Assembly: GCF_003234365.2 (NCBI RefSeq)
Contig: NZ_CP126260.1
Span: 2,914,001 to 2,978,000, forward strand
Origin: Curtobacterium sp. MCJR17_020
GTDB lineage: Bacteria; Actinomycetota; Actinomycetes; Actinomycetales; Microbacteriaceae
DNA: 64,000 nucleotides
Direction: 5' to 3'
Positions 43,748 to 52,735 of this stretch are shown here, in pieces. Position 1 is the stretch's first letter; the number at the start of each line of letters is the position of its first letter. Under the pieces are notes generated by a model, which was not told where the DNA came from, did not search any database, and saw only the letters and a list, made by a program, of their open reading frames with translations. The translations under genes were made by a program, and so were the position numbers.

Positions 43748-45223
43748 ATGCCCACCGAACGTCGTCGCCTGGTCCTGCCCGGCCAGTACGGTCCTGTGTT
43801 CGACGACGGCGGCCCGGCCCTGGTCGTCGAGGCACGCGAGTTCTTCACCGCCCGCCCCGTCCACCGGGCGAAGGCCCACCTCTGGCTGAGCGCCCTGCGC
43901 CACCGCGTCCACGAACTCGGTGACCGTGCCGAGCACGTCCAGGTCGACACCCTCCGCGACGCGCTGACGGGCCGCGACGACCTCGAGGCGATCGATCCGC
44001 CGTCCCGTACCCTCCGCGCGCAGGTCCGGCACTGGGGCCGGGGCACCGTGATCCTGCCGAGCCGCGGGTTCGTGACCGACGAGGACGAGTTCGCGGAGTG
44101 GGCGGCGCAGGGCACTGGCCGGTTCCGCATGGAGGACCACTACGAGCGTGTCCGGCGCCGCGAGGGCTGGTTGCTGCGCCATGGCAAGCCGATCGGCGGG
44201 AAGTTCAGCCTCGACGACCAGAACCGCGAGCCGCCACCGAAGGGTGCGACGACCCTCGGGCTGCCCGAGCCGTGGTGGCCCGACGAGGACGACATCGACG
44301 AGCAGGTCCGGCACGACCTGGACCGGTGGGAGCGGGACGGCACCGCCCGGTTCGTCGGCCGCGACGACACCCGTCGCTTCGCGGTGACGGCGGACGAGGC
44401 CCAGCGTGCGCTCGACGACTTCGTCGCGGTGCGCCTGGGCGACTTCGGGCCGTTCGAGGACGCCACGTTGACGAACGACTGGACGATGGCGCACTCGCTC
44501 CTCAGCGTGCCGATGAACCTCGGGGTGCTCGATCCACGTCAGGCGATCGACGCCGCCCTCGAAGCGCACCGCAGCGAGGCCGCACCGCTCGCCAGCGTCG
44601 AGGGCTTCGTCCGCCAGGTCGCTGGCTGGCGCGAATACGTCTGGCACCTCTACTGGTGGTTCGGCGACGACTACGGCGCATCGGAGAACGCCCTCGGCGC
44701 GCACGGACGGCTGCCCGGCTGGTGGCAGGACCTCGACGCGTCCGAGGTCGAGGCCGTCTGCGTGCGGACCGCGATCGAGGGCCTGCACGACCACGGCTGG
44801 CTGCACCACATCCAGCGCCTCATGGTGCTCGGCAACTGGGCACTGCAGCGGGGTTACGACCCGGTGCTCCTGACCGAGTGGTTCACCGACGTGTTCGTCG
44901 ACGGCACCGACTGGGTGATGCCCGCGAACATCATCGGCATGTCCCAGCACGCCGACGGCGGGATGGTCGCCACCAAGCCGTACACGTCGGGCGGTCGCTA
45001 CATCGACCGGATGTCGGACCACTGCGGGGGCTGCCGGTTCGACCCGACGAAGCGGGTCGGCGACGACGCGTGCCCGTTCACCGCCGGGTACTGGGCGTTC
45101 CTGTCGCGCGTCGAACCGGCACTCCGCGACAACCACCGGATGGCCCGTCCGTTGCAGCAGATGCGGTCGCTGACGGACCTCGACGAGATCGTCGCGCAGG
45201 AGGCCCGTCGCACCACGCCGTGA
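43748..45223 (+). CDS. Fe-S bacterial cryptochrome/photolyase (FeS-BCP, PhrB type)
   Basis: This 491-residue flavoprotein matches the cryptochrome/photolyase-related family. Its C-terminal FAD domain has NDWTMAHSLLSVPMNLGVL and WREYVWHLYWWFGDDYG. Four Cys fit the [4Fe-4S] cluster of PhrB-type (6-4) photolyases: C338, then C426, C429 and C442, with CxxC-x12-C spacing. It should repair UV (6-4) photoproducts with blue light, useful on leaf surfaces. The ATG at 43748 lies after a promoter-length gap of 38 bp. Confidence 0.92.
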   Translation: MPTERRRLVLPGQYGPVFDDGGPALVVEAREFFTARPVHRAKAHLWLSALRHRVHELGDRAEHVQVDTLRDALTGRDDLEAIDPPSRTLRAQVRHWGRGTVILPSRGFVTDEDEFAEWAAQGTGRFRMEDHYERVRRREGWLLRHGKPIGGKFSLDDQNREPPPKGATTLGLPEPWWPDEDDIDEQVRHDLDRWERDGTARFVGRDDTRRFAVTADEAQRALDDFVAVRLGDFGPFEDATLTNDWTMAHSLLSVPMNLGVLDPRQAIDAALEAHRSEAAPLASVEGFVRQVAGWREYVWHLYWWFGDDYGASENALGAHGRLPGWWQDLDASEVEAVCVRTAIEGLHDHGWLHHIQRLMVLGNWALQRGYDPVLLTEWFTDVFVDGTDWVMPANIIGMSQHADGGMVATKPYTSGGRYIDRMSDHCGGCRFDPTKRVGDDACPFTAGYWAFLSRVEPALRDNHRMARPLQQMRSLTDLDEIVAQEARRTTP

Positions 45224-45246
45224 CGTCACCCGGTCCCGATAGGGTC

Positions 45247-46572
45247 GTGAGCGTGAGCAACGAGGCATTCGACGACCGCTACGAGCTGCGCGAGTTCGCG
45301 CCCGGGACGGATGACGAGGGGGCACCGAACGCCGAGACGGCTGCGTGGATGCAGGCCGTCGGCCTCGGCTTCCACGAAGCCGATCCGGACGCCGAGGGTG
45401 CAGCGCGCATGGCGTCCCACTTCATCGCCGACGAGGAGACCTTCCTGGGCGTCTACGTCCAGAAGCCCTTCCCCGGCTCCGTCGACGAGACCTGGCCCGC
45501 CGGGACCTTCACGTGGTTCCGCAAGGCGCTGAGCTGGGGCGACGGGTCGTCCGTCGACACGCAGGCCATCTCCGCGGTCACGGTCCGGCCCACCGAGCGT
45601 CGCCGCGGCATCCTGCGCCGCATGATGACGCACGCGCTCGAGCGCGGTGTCGCCGAGGGCTACGCCGTGGCGTCCCTGACAGCGTCCGAGGGCACGATCT
45701 ACCGCCGCTTCGGCTTCGGCAGCGCGATCCGCGAGCGCGCGGTGCGCGTGCGTCGCGAACGCGCACTCCCCCTCCTCGCCCCGACGTCGGGCTCGGTGTC
45801 CGTCGTCACGCCGCAGTGGCTCGCCGACGGTCCCGGCAAGGCGGTCTTCGAGCGCTTCCACACCCGCACGCCCGGCTCGATGGTCCGCAACGCCGGCACC
45901 TGGCCGATCGTCTTCGGGCTGCTCGGCAACGACGGCCAGAAGGCGAAGGACGTCCGTGCGGCGGTGCACCGTGCCGACGGCTCCGACGAGGTCGACGGCT
46001 ACGTCACCTGGCGTGTCAAGGAGGACCGGGGTTCCGACACCGCACTCGAGATCGTCGACCTGGTCTACGCGAACGACCAGGCGTACACGGCGCTGTGGGA
46101 GTTCCTGCTGTCGATCGACCTGAACGACGTCGTGAAGTACAACCGCTCGCGGCTCGACGACCCGATCGTCGCGGCCCTCGGCGACAACCGTGCCTACGAC
46201 GTCGACCACGAAGAGGACCACGTCTGGCTGCGCGTCCTCGACGTGGCCGCGGTGCTCGAGTCGCGGCCGTTCGCCGTCGACGGCTCGCTGACGATCGCGG
46301 TCACCGATGCGCTCGGCCACACGACCGGCACGTACCGGCTGGACGTCCAGGAGGCCCGTGGCAGCGTCACGCGCATCGCCGACGACGCCGACGTGGCCGG
46401 TTCCGACATCCAGCTCGACGTGGCAGAGCTCGGTGCGCTGCTCATCGGGTCGGTCTCGCCCGTCACCCTGGCGGCCGCCGGCCTGGTCCGCGCTGCGGAC
46501 CCCGCGTCGGTCGAGCTGCTGCGCGCGATGCTCCTGCCCCCGCGGACCCCGCACGGCATCACCTACTTCTGA
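45247..46572 (+). CDS. Eis-like GNAT acetyltransferase
   Basis: This 441-residue protein has an N-terminal GNAT domain with acetyl-CoA motif VRPTERRRGILRRMMTHAL (about residues 115-135), a second GNAT-like part, and a C-terminal sterol-carrier-like domain ending in Phe (GITYF). This is the three-domain plan of Eis, where the C-terminal Phe carboxylate takes part in catalysis. Eis enzymes acetylate aminoglycosides and other amines. Two GTG starts are in frame, 45247 and 45253. Confidence 0.88.
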   Translation: MSVSNEAFDDRYELREFAPGTDDEGAPNAETAAWMQAVGLGFHEADPDAEGAARMASHFIADEETFLGVYVQKPFPGSVDETWPAGTFTWFRKALSWGDGSSVDTQAISAVTVRPTERRRGILRRMMTHALERGVAEGYAVASLTASEGTIYRRFGFGSAIRERAVRVRRERALPLLAPTSGSVSVVTPQWLADGPGKAVFERFHTRTPGSMVRNAGTWPIVFGLLGNDGQKAKDVRAAVHRADGSDEVDGYVTWRVKEDRGSDTALEIVDLVYANDQAYTALWEFLLSIDLNDVVKYNRSRLDDPIVAALGDNRAYDVDHEEDHVWLRVLDVAAVLESRPFAVDGSLTIAVTDALGHTTGTYRLDVQEARGSVTRIADDADVAGSDIQLDVAELGALLIGSVSPVTLAAAGLVRAADPASVELLRAMLLPPRTPHGITYF

Positions 46573-47039
46573 TGGACGTCGCCCGCGTGGTGGGGCGCGC
46601 ACGTCAGGTCGTCTCCGTCCTGGCGTCCCCCACCCTGCGAGCGGCGGTGTTCGGCGGAGCCCCGGCCGACGACCGCACCCGGGCGGCGGTCGGCTCGTTC
46701 GACTGGGTCACCGACGACGGCCCCGACGCATCAGTGCTCGGCCGGACGGCACGCGAGCTCCAGCGACTGCAGTCGCCAGCCGCGGTGCTCGAGTTCGACC
46801 GGATCGAGCGGATGCCGGTGAAGGACGTCGAACGACATGCGCTGTCCGTCCGGATCGTGGAGCTCGTGTTCGAGCGACTCGGACCGGACCGAGCCGTGCC
46901 GGAGGCCGTCCTGAACGCGGCCGTCGGCATGTTCGCGGCCGATGTCTCCGTCGTGCGCCGGGATGCCGTGGACCTCGGCGTCCTGACGCGCACCGACGAC
47001 GGCTCGGCCTACCGGATGGCGTCCGCCCGCCCGGCCTGA
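46572..47039 (+). CDS. DUF2087-like protein
   Basis: This 155-residue protein starts at an ATG overlapping the stop of the Eis-like gene (TGATG), so it is co-translated. The N-terminus (VARVVGRARQVVSVLASPTL) looks like a short helix-turn-helix region. The C-terminal half (AVPEAVLNAAVGMFAADVSV, then RRDAVDLGVLTRTDDGSAYR) resembles DUF2087, a winged-helix-like domain. It could be a regulator or a protein that binds the acetyltransferase's products; unproven. Confidence 0.7.
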   Translation: MDVARVVGRARQVVSVLASPTLRAAVFGGAPADDRTRAAVGSFDWVTDDGPDASVLGRTARELQRLQSPAAVLEFDRIERMPVKDVERHALSVRIVELVFERLGPDRAVPEAVLNAAVGMFAADVSVVRRDAVDLGVLTRTDDGSAYRMASARPA

Positions 47040-47099
47040 AGCTGCTGGGTCGTTCCGCGCGGGGTGCACAACGTCGCACCGTGCGAGGGGCGAGCGCTC

Positions 47100-47164
47100 T
47101 GGTGCGAGGTTCTGCACTCCGTGGGATGCGTGCAGGCTCGCACCGAGCACGGAACCTCGCACCA
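47100..47164. terminator. Inverted repeat between convergent genes
   Basis: TGGTGCGAGGTTC (47100-47112) pairs perfectly with GAACCTCGCACCA (47152-47164). The 39-base loop contains TGCA at both ends of an inner segment. It lies between the DUF2087 gene and the convergent peptide permease gene, so it could end both transcripts. No T tract. Confidence 0.5.
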
Positions 47165-47187
47165 CACGAGCGGAGCGCGCCGCGGCC

Positions 47188-48186
47188 CTACGCGCGGCGC
47201 CGCACCCGCGGGTCGACGAACGCGTAGACCACGTCGACGATCACGTTCGCGGTGACGATCAACAGCGCCGAGAACAGCGTGAAGCCGACGACGACCTGCA
47301 GGTCGAGCGTGTGCACGGCATCGATGAGCAGCGCGCCGAGGCCCTGCATCGAGAACACCTTCTCGGTGATGACCGCACCGCCGAGCAGCGACCCGAGGTC
47401 GAGCCCGAACAGCGTCACCACCGGCAGGATCGCGGTGCGCAGTCCGTGCCGCACGACGACCTGTCGCTCGCGCAGGCCCTTGGCCCGAGCGGTCCGCACG
47501 AAGTCCTGCGACATCGACTCGAGCATCTCGCCACGGGTGAGGCGGGCGTAGATCGCGGCGCTGATGAACGCGAGCACGCACCACGGCAGGATCAGGTGGG
47601 TGAACCAGCCGACCGGGTCGTCGGTGAACGCGACGTACCCGCTCGTCGGCAGGATGCCGAGCACGAACCCGAACAGCAGGATGCCGAGCAGCCCGATCAG
47701 GTACGCCGGCGACGAGACCCCGGCGACCGCGACGGTCATCACGGCCCGGTCGACGAACGTGCCGCGACGGAGCGCCGAGACCGCTCCGCCGAACACCCCG
47801 GCGACGAGCCAGAGCACGGCGGCACCGACGGCGATCGACGCGGTGACGGGCAGGCGGGACAGGATCAGGTCGGTGACGCTCTCGTGCAGCTGGAACGAGT
47901 ACCCGAAGCACGGTGCAGCGCAGGTGATCACGGACGCGCCGCTGCCGAACGTGCGGCCGGTGAAGATCCCCGCCAGGTAGGCGCCGAACTGGGCGATCCA
48001 CGGCTTGTCGGTGCCCAGGAACGCCTGCACCTCGCGCAGCCGGTCCGGCGTGCAGGGCTTGTCGCAGATCGCCCGCGCGGGGTTCGTCGGCAGCAGCATG
48101 AACAGTGCGTAGGTGATCGCGGCGACGACGAGCAGCACGACGGCTGCACCGAGGACGCGGATCGCGATGAAGCGGAACGTGCTCAT
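47188..48186 (-). CDS. Peptide ABC transporter permease (DppB/OppB type)
   Basis: This 332-residue permease begins TFRFIAIRVLGAAVVLLVVA, the usual DppB start, and has a periplasmic loop with CDKPCTPDRLREVQAFLGTD as in actinobacterial relatives. The EAA-like segment is ARLTRGEMLESMSQDFVRTA followed by RAKGL. It is the last gene of a four-gene operon on the minus strand and overlaps the preceding permease by 4 bp (ATGA). It moves di- or oligopeptides; exact substrate unknown. Confidence 0.93.
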   Translation of the reverse strand: MSTFRFIAIRVLGAAVVLLVVAAITYALFMLLPTNPARAICDKPCTPDRLREVQAFLGTDKPWIAQFGAYLAGIFTGRTFGSGASVITCAAPCFGYSFQLHESVTDLILSRLPVTASIAVGAAVLWLVAGVFGGAVSALRRGTFVDRAVMTVAVAGVSSPAYLIGLLGILLFGFVLGILPTSGYVAFTDDPVGWFTHLILPWCVLAFISAAIYARLTRGEMLESMSQDFVRTARAKGLRERQVVVRHGLRTAILPVVTLFGLDLGSLLGGAVITEKVFSMQGLGALLIDAVHTLDLQVVVGFTLFSALLIVTANVIVDVVYAFVDPRVRRRA

Positions 48187-49118
48187 CGGCGTGCTCCTCT
48201 CGGGTCGAGGGCGTCACGCAGGGCATCACCGAGCACGTTGAACGCGAGGGTGATGAGGAACAGGGCCGCTCCGGGGAACACGAGGTACATGGGATCGGTC
48301 TGCACCCAGCCGACGGCGTCGCCGATGCTGCGGCCCCACGACGGCGTCGGCGGGGTCACGCCGACGGCCAGGAACGACAGCGCGGCTTCGGCGCCGATCA
48401 TCGACGGGATCGAGATCGTCGCGTAGACGGTGATCGTCGCCGCCAGGTTCGGCAGCAGCTGGGTGCGGATGACGTGCCACCGGCCGGCGCCCATCGCGGT
48501 GGAGGCGACGACGTAGTTCCGGCTGACGAGTGACAGTGTCTGGCCGCGGACCACGCGGGCGACGGACGGCCAGCCGAAGAAGCCGATGACGAGCACGACC
48601 AGGACGGGCTTCGGGAACGACGTCGGCACGATCGCGGTCAGGGCGATCATGAAGACCAGCGACGGGAAGCCGAAGATCACGTCGACCACGCGGGAGAGCA
48701 CGCGGTCGTACCAGCCGCCGAAGAAGCCGGTGGTGACGCCGACGAGCACCCCGATGACGATCGACAGGAAGGTCGCCGCGAGCCCGATGCCGAGCGACGT
48801 CCGGGCACCGTAGGTCACGATCGCGAACAGGTCGCGACCCGTCAGCGGCTCGACGCCGAACCAGTGCTCGGCGCTGATCCCCCCGCCGAAGCCCTTCGGC
48901 GCCCCGAACGAGTTGAGCGCGTCGATGTCGTACCCGTAGGGGTCCTGCCCGGTGACGGCGGCGATGAGCGGCGCCGCGACGGCGACCACGAGGAACACGA
49001 CGATGACGACGGCCGAGGTCACGGCCCAGCGGTCCTGCCGGATGCGGCGCACCACGGCGCGGAAGCCGGTGGTGCGACCGGACGAGGCCACGGGGCGCTC
49101 GACGACGTTGGCGGTCAC
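48183..49118 (-). CDS. Peptide ABC transporter permease (DppC/OppC type)
   Basis: This 311-residue permease has an N-terminal cytoplasmic stretch, then WAVTSAVVIVVFLVVAVAAP. DppC landmarks are WFGVEPLTGRDLFAIVTYGA followed by RTSLGIG, and the loop RNYVVASTAMGAGRWHVI. The GTG at 49118 overlaps the stop of the ATPase gene (GTGA). The frame is open far upstream, but that part is antisense to nothing useful and overlaps the ATPase gene, so it is excluded. Confidence 0.93.
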   Translation of the reverse strand: MTANVVERPVASSGRTTGFRAVVRRIRQDRWAVTSAVVIVVFLVVAVAAPLIAAVTGQDPYGYDIDALNSFGAPKGFGGGISAEHWFGVEPLTGRDLFAIVTYGARTSLGIGLAATFLSIVIGVLVGVTTGFFGGWYDRVLSRVVDVIFGFPSLVFMIALTAIVPTSFPKPVLVVLVIGFFGWPSVARVVRGQTLSLVSRNYVVASTAMGAGRWHVIRTQLLPNLAATITVYATISIPSMIGAEAALSFLAVGVTPPTPSWGRSIGDAVGWVQTDPMYLVFPGAALFLITLAFNVLGDALRDALDPRGARR

Positions 49119-50854
49119 GAGGCCACTCCTTCCCAGGCGCGCCAGGCTGCACGGCGGGCCGCCTGTCGCACGGGATCGGCGACTGGCGCCGCTGCGAGCA
49201 GCATGCGTGTGTAGTCCTGCTGCGGGTCGTCGAGCACGGCGTCTGTGGTGCCCCGCTCGACCACGCGACCGTCGTGCAGGACGACGACCTCGTCGGCGAG
49301 CTGCCGGACGACGGCGAGGTCGTGGCTGATGAGGAGCATGCCGAACCCGAACTCGTCCTGCAGCTGTGCGAGCAGGTCGAGCACGGCCGCCTGCACGGTC
49401 ACGTCGAGTGCCGAGGTGGGCTCGTCGGCGATGACGAGCGCCGGACGGAGCGCCAACGCCCGCGCGACGGCGACCCGCTGGCGCTGCCCGCCGGAGAGCT
49501 GGTGCGGGAACCGCTCGGCCCACGAGGGGTCGAGCTGCACGGCGGTCAGCAGTTCACGGACCCGTTCCGCACGGTCGGCAGCCGAGGCCGTCCCGTGCAC
49601 GAGCAGCGGCTCGGCGATGCTCCAGCCGATGGTCTGCCGCGGGTTGAGCGACGATGCGGGGTCCTGGAAGACGATGCCGACGCGGCTGCGGAGCTCGCGG
49701 AGCCGTCGGCCCCTGGCGGTCCGCAGGTCGCTGCCGTCGACCTCGACCGAGCCGGCGACGACGGGCACCAGTCCCGCCAGGGCGCGTCCGATGGTCGACT
49801 TGCCCGACCCGGACTCCCCGACCAGGCCGACGGTCTCGCCGGCGCGCAGGTCCAGTTCGATGCCCGAGACGGTCGGTCCGCCGCGGCGCGAGTACCGCAC
49901 GGCGACGTCGCGCAGGCGCGCGACGAGCGGACGGGAGGCGCGACTCGCCTCCCCGAGACTCGCTTCCACCGGTCCGAGACTCGCGTCTGACGACACGGTT
50001 CGGGTCCCGGGGGCCGCGTCCTGTCGTCCGGGCCGAGTCTCGGGGTCCGCAGCCGGCGTGGCGGACGCGGGTGGGCCCAGGCTGGGGACGGCGGCGAGGA
50101 GCTCGCGCGTGTAGTCGGCGGACGGGTGCGCGAAGACCTCGGCGACCGTCCCGTGCTCGACCGGGTCGCCGCGGCGCATCACCAGGAGCTCGTCCGCGAC
50201 GTCCGCCACCACACCCATGTCGTGCGTGATGAGCAGGACGGCCAAGGAGCGCTCGCGGCCGAGTCGGCGGAGCAGGTCGAGGATCCCGGCCTGCACCGTG
50301 ACGTCCAGCGCGGTCGTCGGCTCGTCGGCGATCAGCGCGACCGGGTCCCCGGCCAGGGCCATCGCGATCATCGCGCGCTGCAGCTGTCCGCCGGACAGTT
50401 CGTGCGGGTAGGCCTTGCGGATCCGCTCGGGGTCGGTGAGGCCGGCGGCACGCAGCAGCTCGTCGATGCGCGCGGACACTGCCGCACGGTCGAGGTCCGT
50501 CGGGTGCGCCCGGATCGCCTCGGCGACCTGCGTGCCGATGGACAGCACCGGCGTGAACGAGTTCATCGGTTCCTGGAAGACGACGCCGATGCCGGCGCCG
50601 CGGACGGCACGGAGCGTGTCGTCGGAGGCGCCGACGAGCTCCTCGCCGCGGAACCGGACACTGCCGGAGACCCGCGCCTCGGGCGGGAGCAGGCCGAGCA
50701 CGCTCATGGCGCTGACGGACTTGCCGGAGCCGGACTCCCCCACGAGGGCGAGCACACGACCGGGGGTCAGGGTGAAGGAGACGTCACGGACGACGGGCTC
50801 CGCGTCGCCGAACGCGACGCGGAGCCCCTCGACCTCGAGCAGCGGCGAACTCAC
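49115..50854 (-). CDS. Fused two-domain peptide ABC transporter ATPase (DppD-DppF fusion)
   Basis: This 579-residue protein contains two complete ABC ATPase domains. The first has Walker A GESGSGKSVSAM, signature HELSGGQLQRAM and ALIADEPTTALD; the second has GESGSGKSTIGR, QLSGGQRQRVAVA and LVIADEPTSALD. A linker of about 60 residues (about 265-325), rich in Pro, Ala and Ser, joins them. Standard systems encode DppD and DppF separately, so this one protein supplies both nucleotide-binding halves. Its ATG overlaps the binding-protein stop. Confidence 0.93.
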   Translation of the reverse strand: MSSPLLEVEGLRVAFGDAEPVVRDVSFTLTPGRVLALVGESGSGKSVSAMSVLGLLPPEARVSGSVRFRGEELVGASDDTLRAVRGAGIGVVFQEPMNSFTPVLSIGTQVAEAIRAHPTDLDRAAVSARIDELLRAAGLTDPERIRKAYPHELSGGQLQRAMIAMALAGDPVALIADEPTTALDVTVQAGILDLLRRLGRERSLAVLLITHDMGVVADVADELLVMRRGDPVEHGTVAEVFAHPSADYTRELLAAVPSLGPPASATPAADPETRPGRQDAAPGTRTVSSDASLGPVEASLGEASRASRPLVARLRDVAVRYSRRGGPTVSGIELDLRAGETVGLVGESGSGKSTIGRALAGLVPVVAGSVEVDGSDLRTARGRRLRELRSRVGIVFQDPASSLNPRQTIGWSIAEPLLVHGTASAADRAERVRELLTAVQLDPSWAERFPHQLSGGQRQRVAVARALALRPALVIADEPTSALDVTVQAAVLDLLAQLQDEFGFGMLLISHDLAVVRQLADEVVVLHDGRVVERGTTDAVLDDPQQDYTRMLLAAAPVADPVRQAARRAAWRAWEGVAS

Positions 50855-52518
50855 TTCGCGAGCGAGACCTTGAGGTAGTTCGGGTACGCCGGGAAGTCCG
50901 CGATCTGGAAGTTCTGCACGTTCGAGCCGGCGAGGAACGACTGCTTCGCGTAGATCAGCGGCACCGACGGGGAGTCGGCCATGATCTTCTGGTCGGCCTC
51001 GGCCCAGAGCTCCTGAGCGTCCTGCTGGTCAACCGTCGCGCTGGCCTTCTTGATCAGCGCGTCGACCTCGGGGTTGCTGTACTTCGACACGTTGTAGCCG
51101 CCGCCACCGATCTGCGACGAGTCGTACAGCGGCTGCAGGTTGGCGTTCGCGCTCGGGAAGTCCGGCTGCCAGCTCGAGAGCGACAGGTCGAAGTCCGTCC
51201 CGTTCGTGGTGGCCTGGGTGAAGGAGTCGTAGTCGAGCGGCTTCAGCGTCACCGTGATGCCGGCACGCTTCAGGCCGGACTGCAGCGCCTGCGCCTGTGC
51301 GAGGTAGGTCGGGTCGTTCTGCGTCACCAGGGTGAGCTTGAGGTTGCTGACACCGGCGTCCTTCAGCAGCGACTTCGCCTTGTCGACGTCGCCCGTGGCG
51401 CCCGTCTTGTACAGGTCGTAGTCTTCGCGCCCGGCGATGCCCGGGGTGATCAGCGTCGACGCGTACGACCCGGCGATCGCGCCACCGGCCGCGATCCGGA
51501 ACGACTTCTTGTCGACGGCGTACTGGAGCGCCTGGCGGACCTTGAGGTCCTTCAGCGCGCCCTTCTGGGTGTTGATCGCCATGTACGAGATCGGACCGGC
51601 CTTGGACGTGGCGAGGCGGTCCTGCGCTGCGGGGTTGCTGCGCACCTGGTTCAGCTCGGCCGCGCCGAGGTAGATGGCGCCGAAGGAGTCCTTCGCGTCG
51701 CCGTTGTCGGCGATGAGCGTCTGCGTGATCGTGGAGGCGTCCTGGCTCTCCTTGAACACGATCTTCGAGGGACCGGCGGTGCGGACCTCGTCGGTCTTGG
51801 CGCTCCAGGCCTTGTTGCGCACGAGGGTGACCTGCGTGCCCTGCGTGTTCGACTGCACCTGGTAGGGGCCGGACGCGACCGGCTTCAGGTCGTAGGCGCC
51901 GGTGTCCTTGCCGTCGCCCTCGGGGACCGGCGTGAACGCGGGCATCGAGGCGAGCCACGGCCAGTCGCCGTAGGCGTCGTTCAACTTGAAGACGATGGTC
52001 TTGTCGTCCGGGGTCTCGATGCTGTCGAGGGACTTGCCGTCGAACGGGCCCTTGTAGCTGTCACCGCCGACCAGGAGCGACTTGTGGTAGCTCAGGCCGC
52101 CGGAGAGCGTGGGGGCGAACGAGCGCTCGATCCCCCACTTGATGTCCTTCGTGGTGATGGGCGTTCCGTCCTGGAACTCGAGCCCGTCCTTGAGCGTGTA
52201 GGTCCACGTCTTGCCGCCGTCGCTGGACTTCCCGGTGTCCGTCGCCAGGTCCGGGACGACCTTCGCGGTCTTGCCCGGCTCGACGTCCCACGTGGTCAGA
52301 CGCCGTGCGACGAGACCGAGGGACGTGATGCCCAGGCTCTGGCTCGTCGCCGGGTCGAGGTGGAACGAGGTCTGCGGCGTCAGGATGTTGAGCGTGCCGC
52401 CCTTGGCCGTGCCGCTCGTCGCGTCGTCCGAGGAACTGCCACCCGAGCAGCCGGTCAGGACCAGGGCTGCTGCTGCGGCGACGGCCGCGGTGATCGTCAG
52501 GCGGTTCGGGCGTCTCAT
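50851..52518 (-). CDS. Peptide ABC transporter substrate-binding lipoprotein (SBP_bac_5 family)
   Basis: This 555-residue DppA/OppA-type protein has a lipoprotein leader, LTITAAVAAAAALVLTGC, with the lipidated Cys near residue 24 and a Gly/Ser-rich anchor. The mature domain has family stretches: LKDGLEFQDGTPITTKDIKW, VASGPYQVQSNTQG and VRQALQYAVDKKSFR. It binds peptides outside the membrane and delivers them to the permeases. The ATG at 52518 is about 11 nt after GAGGAG. It is the first gene of the operon; the 217 bp upstream presumably holds the promoter. Confidence 0.93.
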   Translation of the reverse strand: MRRPNRLTITAAVAAAAALVLTGCSGGSSSDDATSGTAKGGTLNILTPQTSFHLDPATSQSLGITSLGLVARRLTTWDVEPGKTAKVVPDLATDTGKSSDGGKTWTYTLKDGLEFQDGTPITTKDIKWGIERSFAPTLSGGLSYHKSLLVGGDSYKGPFDGKSLDSIETPDDKTIVFKLNDAYGDWPWLASMPAFTPVPEGDGKDTGAYDLKPVASGPYQVQSNTQGTQVTLVRNKAWSAKTDEVRTAGPSKIVFKESQDASTITQTLIADNGDAKDSFGAIYLGAAELNQVRSNPAAQDRLATSKAGPISYMAINTQKGALKDLKVRQALQYAVDKKSFRIAAGGAIAGSYASTLITPGIAGREDYDLYKTGATGDVDKAKSLLKDAGVSNLKLTLVTQNDPTYLAQAQALQSGLKRAGITVTLKPLDYDSFTQATTNGTDFDLSLSSWQPDFPSANANLQPLYDSSQIGGGGYNVSKYSNPEVDALIKKASATVDQQDAQELWAEADQKIMADSPSVPLIYAKQSFLAGSNVQNFQIADFPAYPNYLKVSLAK

Positions 52519-52735
52519 GACGGTGGTGCTCCTCGTGGCAAGGGTGGTGGCGACCGTGCTGCAGCCGCTGTGGTTGCACGGACCGGGTCGCCGGGCGGCG
52601 TCCATCCTGACACCGCGGCGGTCGCCCGTCCGAATCCCGCGTGCGACCGACGTCGCACGACGAAACAATCCAAGTGCCGTGCGACGTCCGTCTATTCCCG
52701 ATGGATCTGCACCGAGTCCACCCGAGGGGCGTGGG

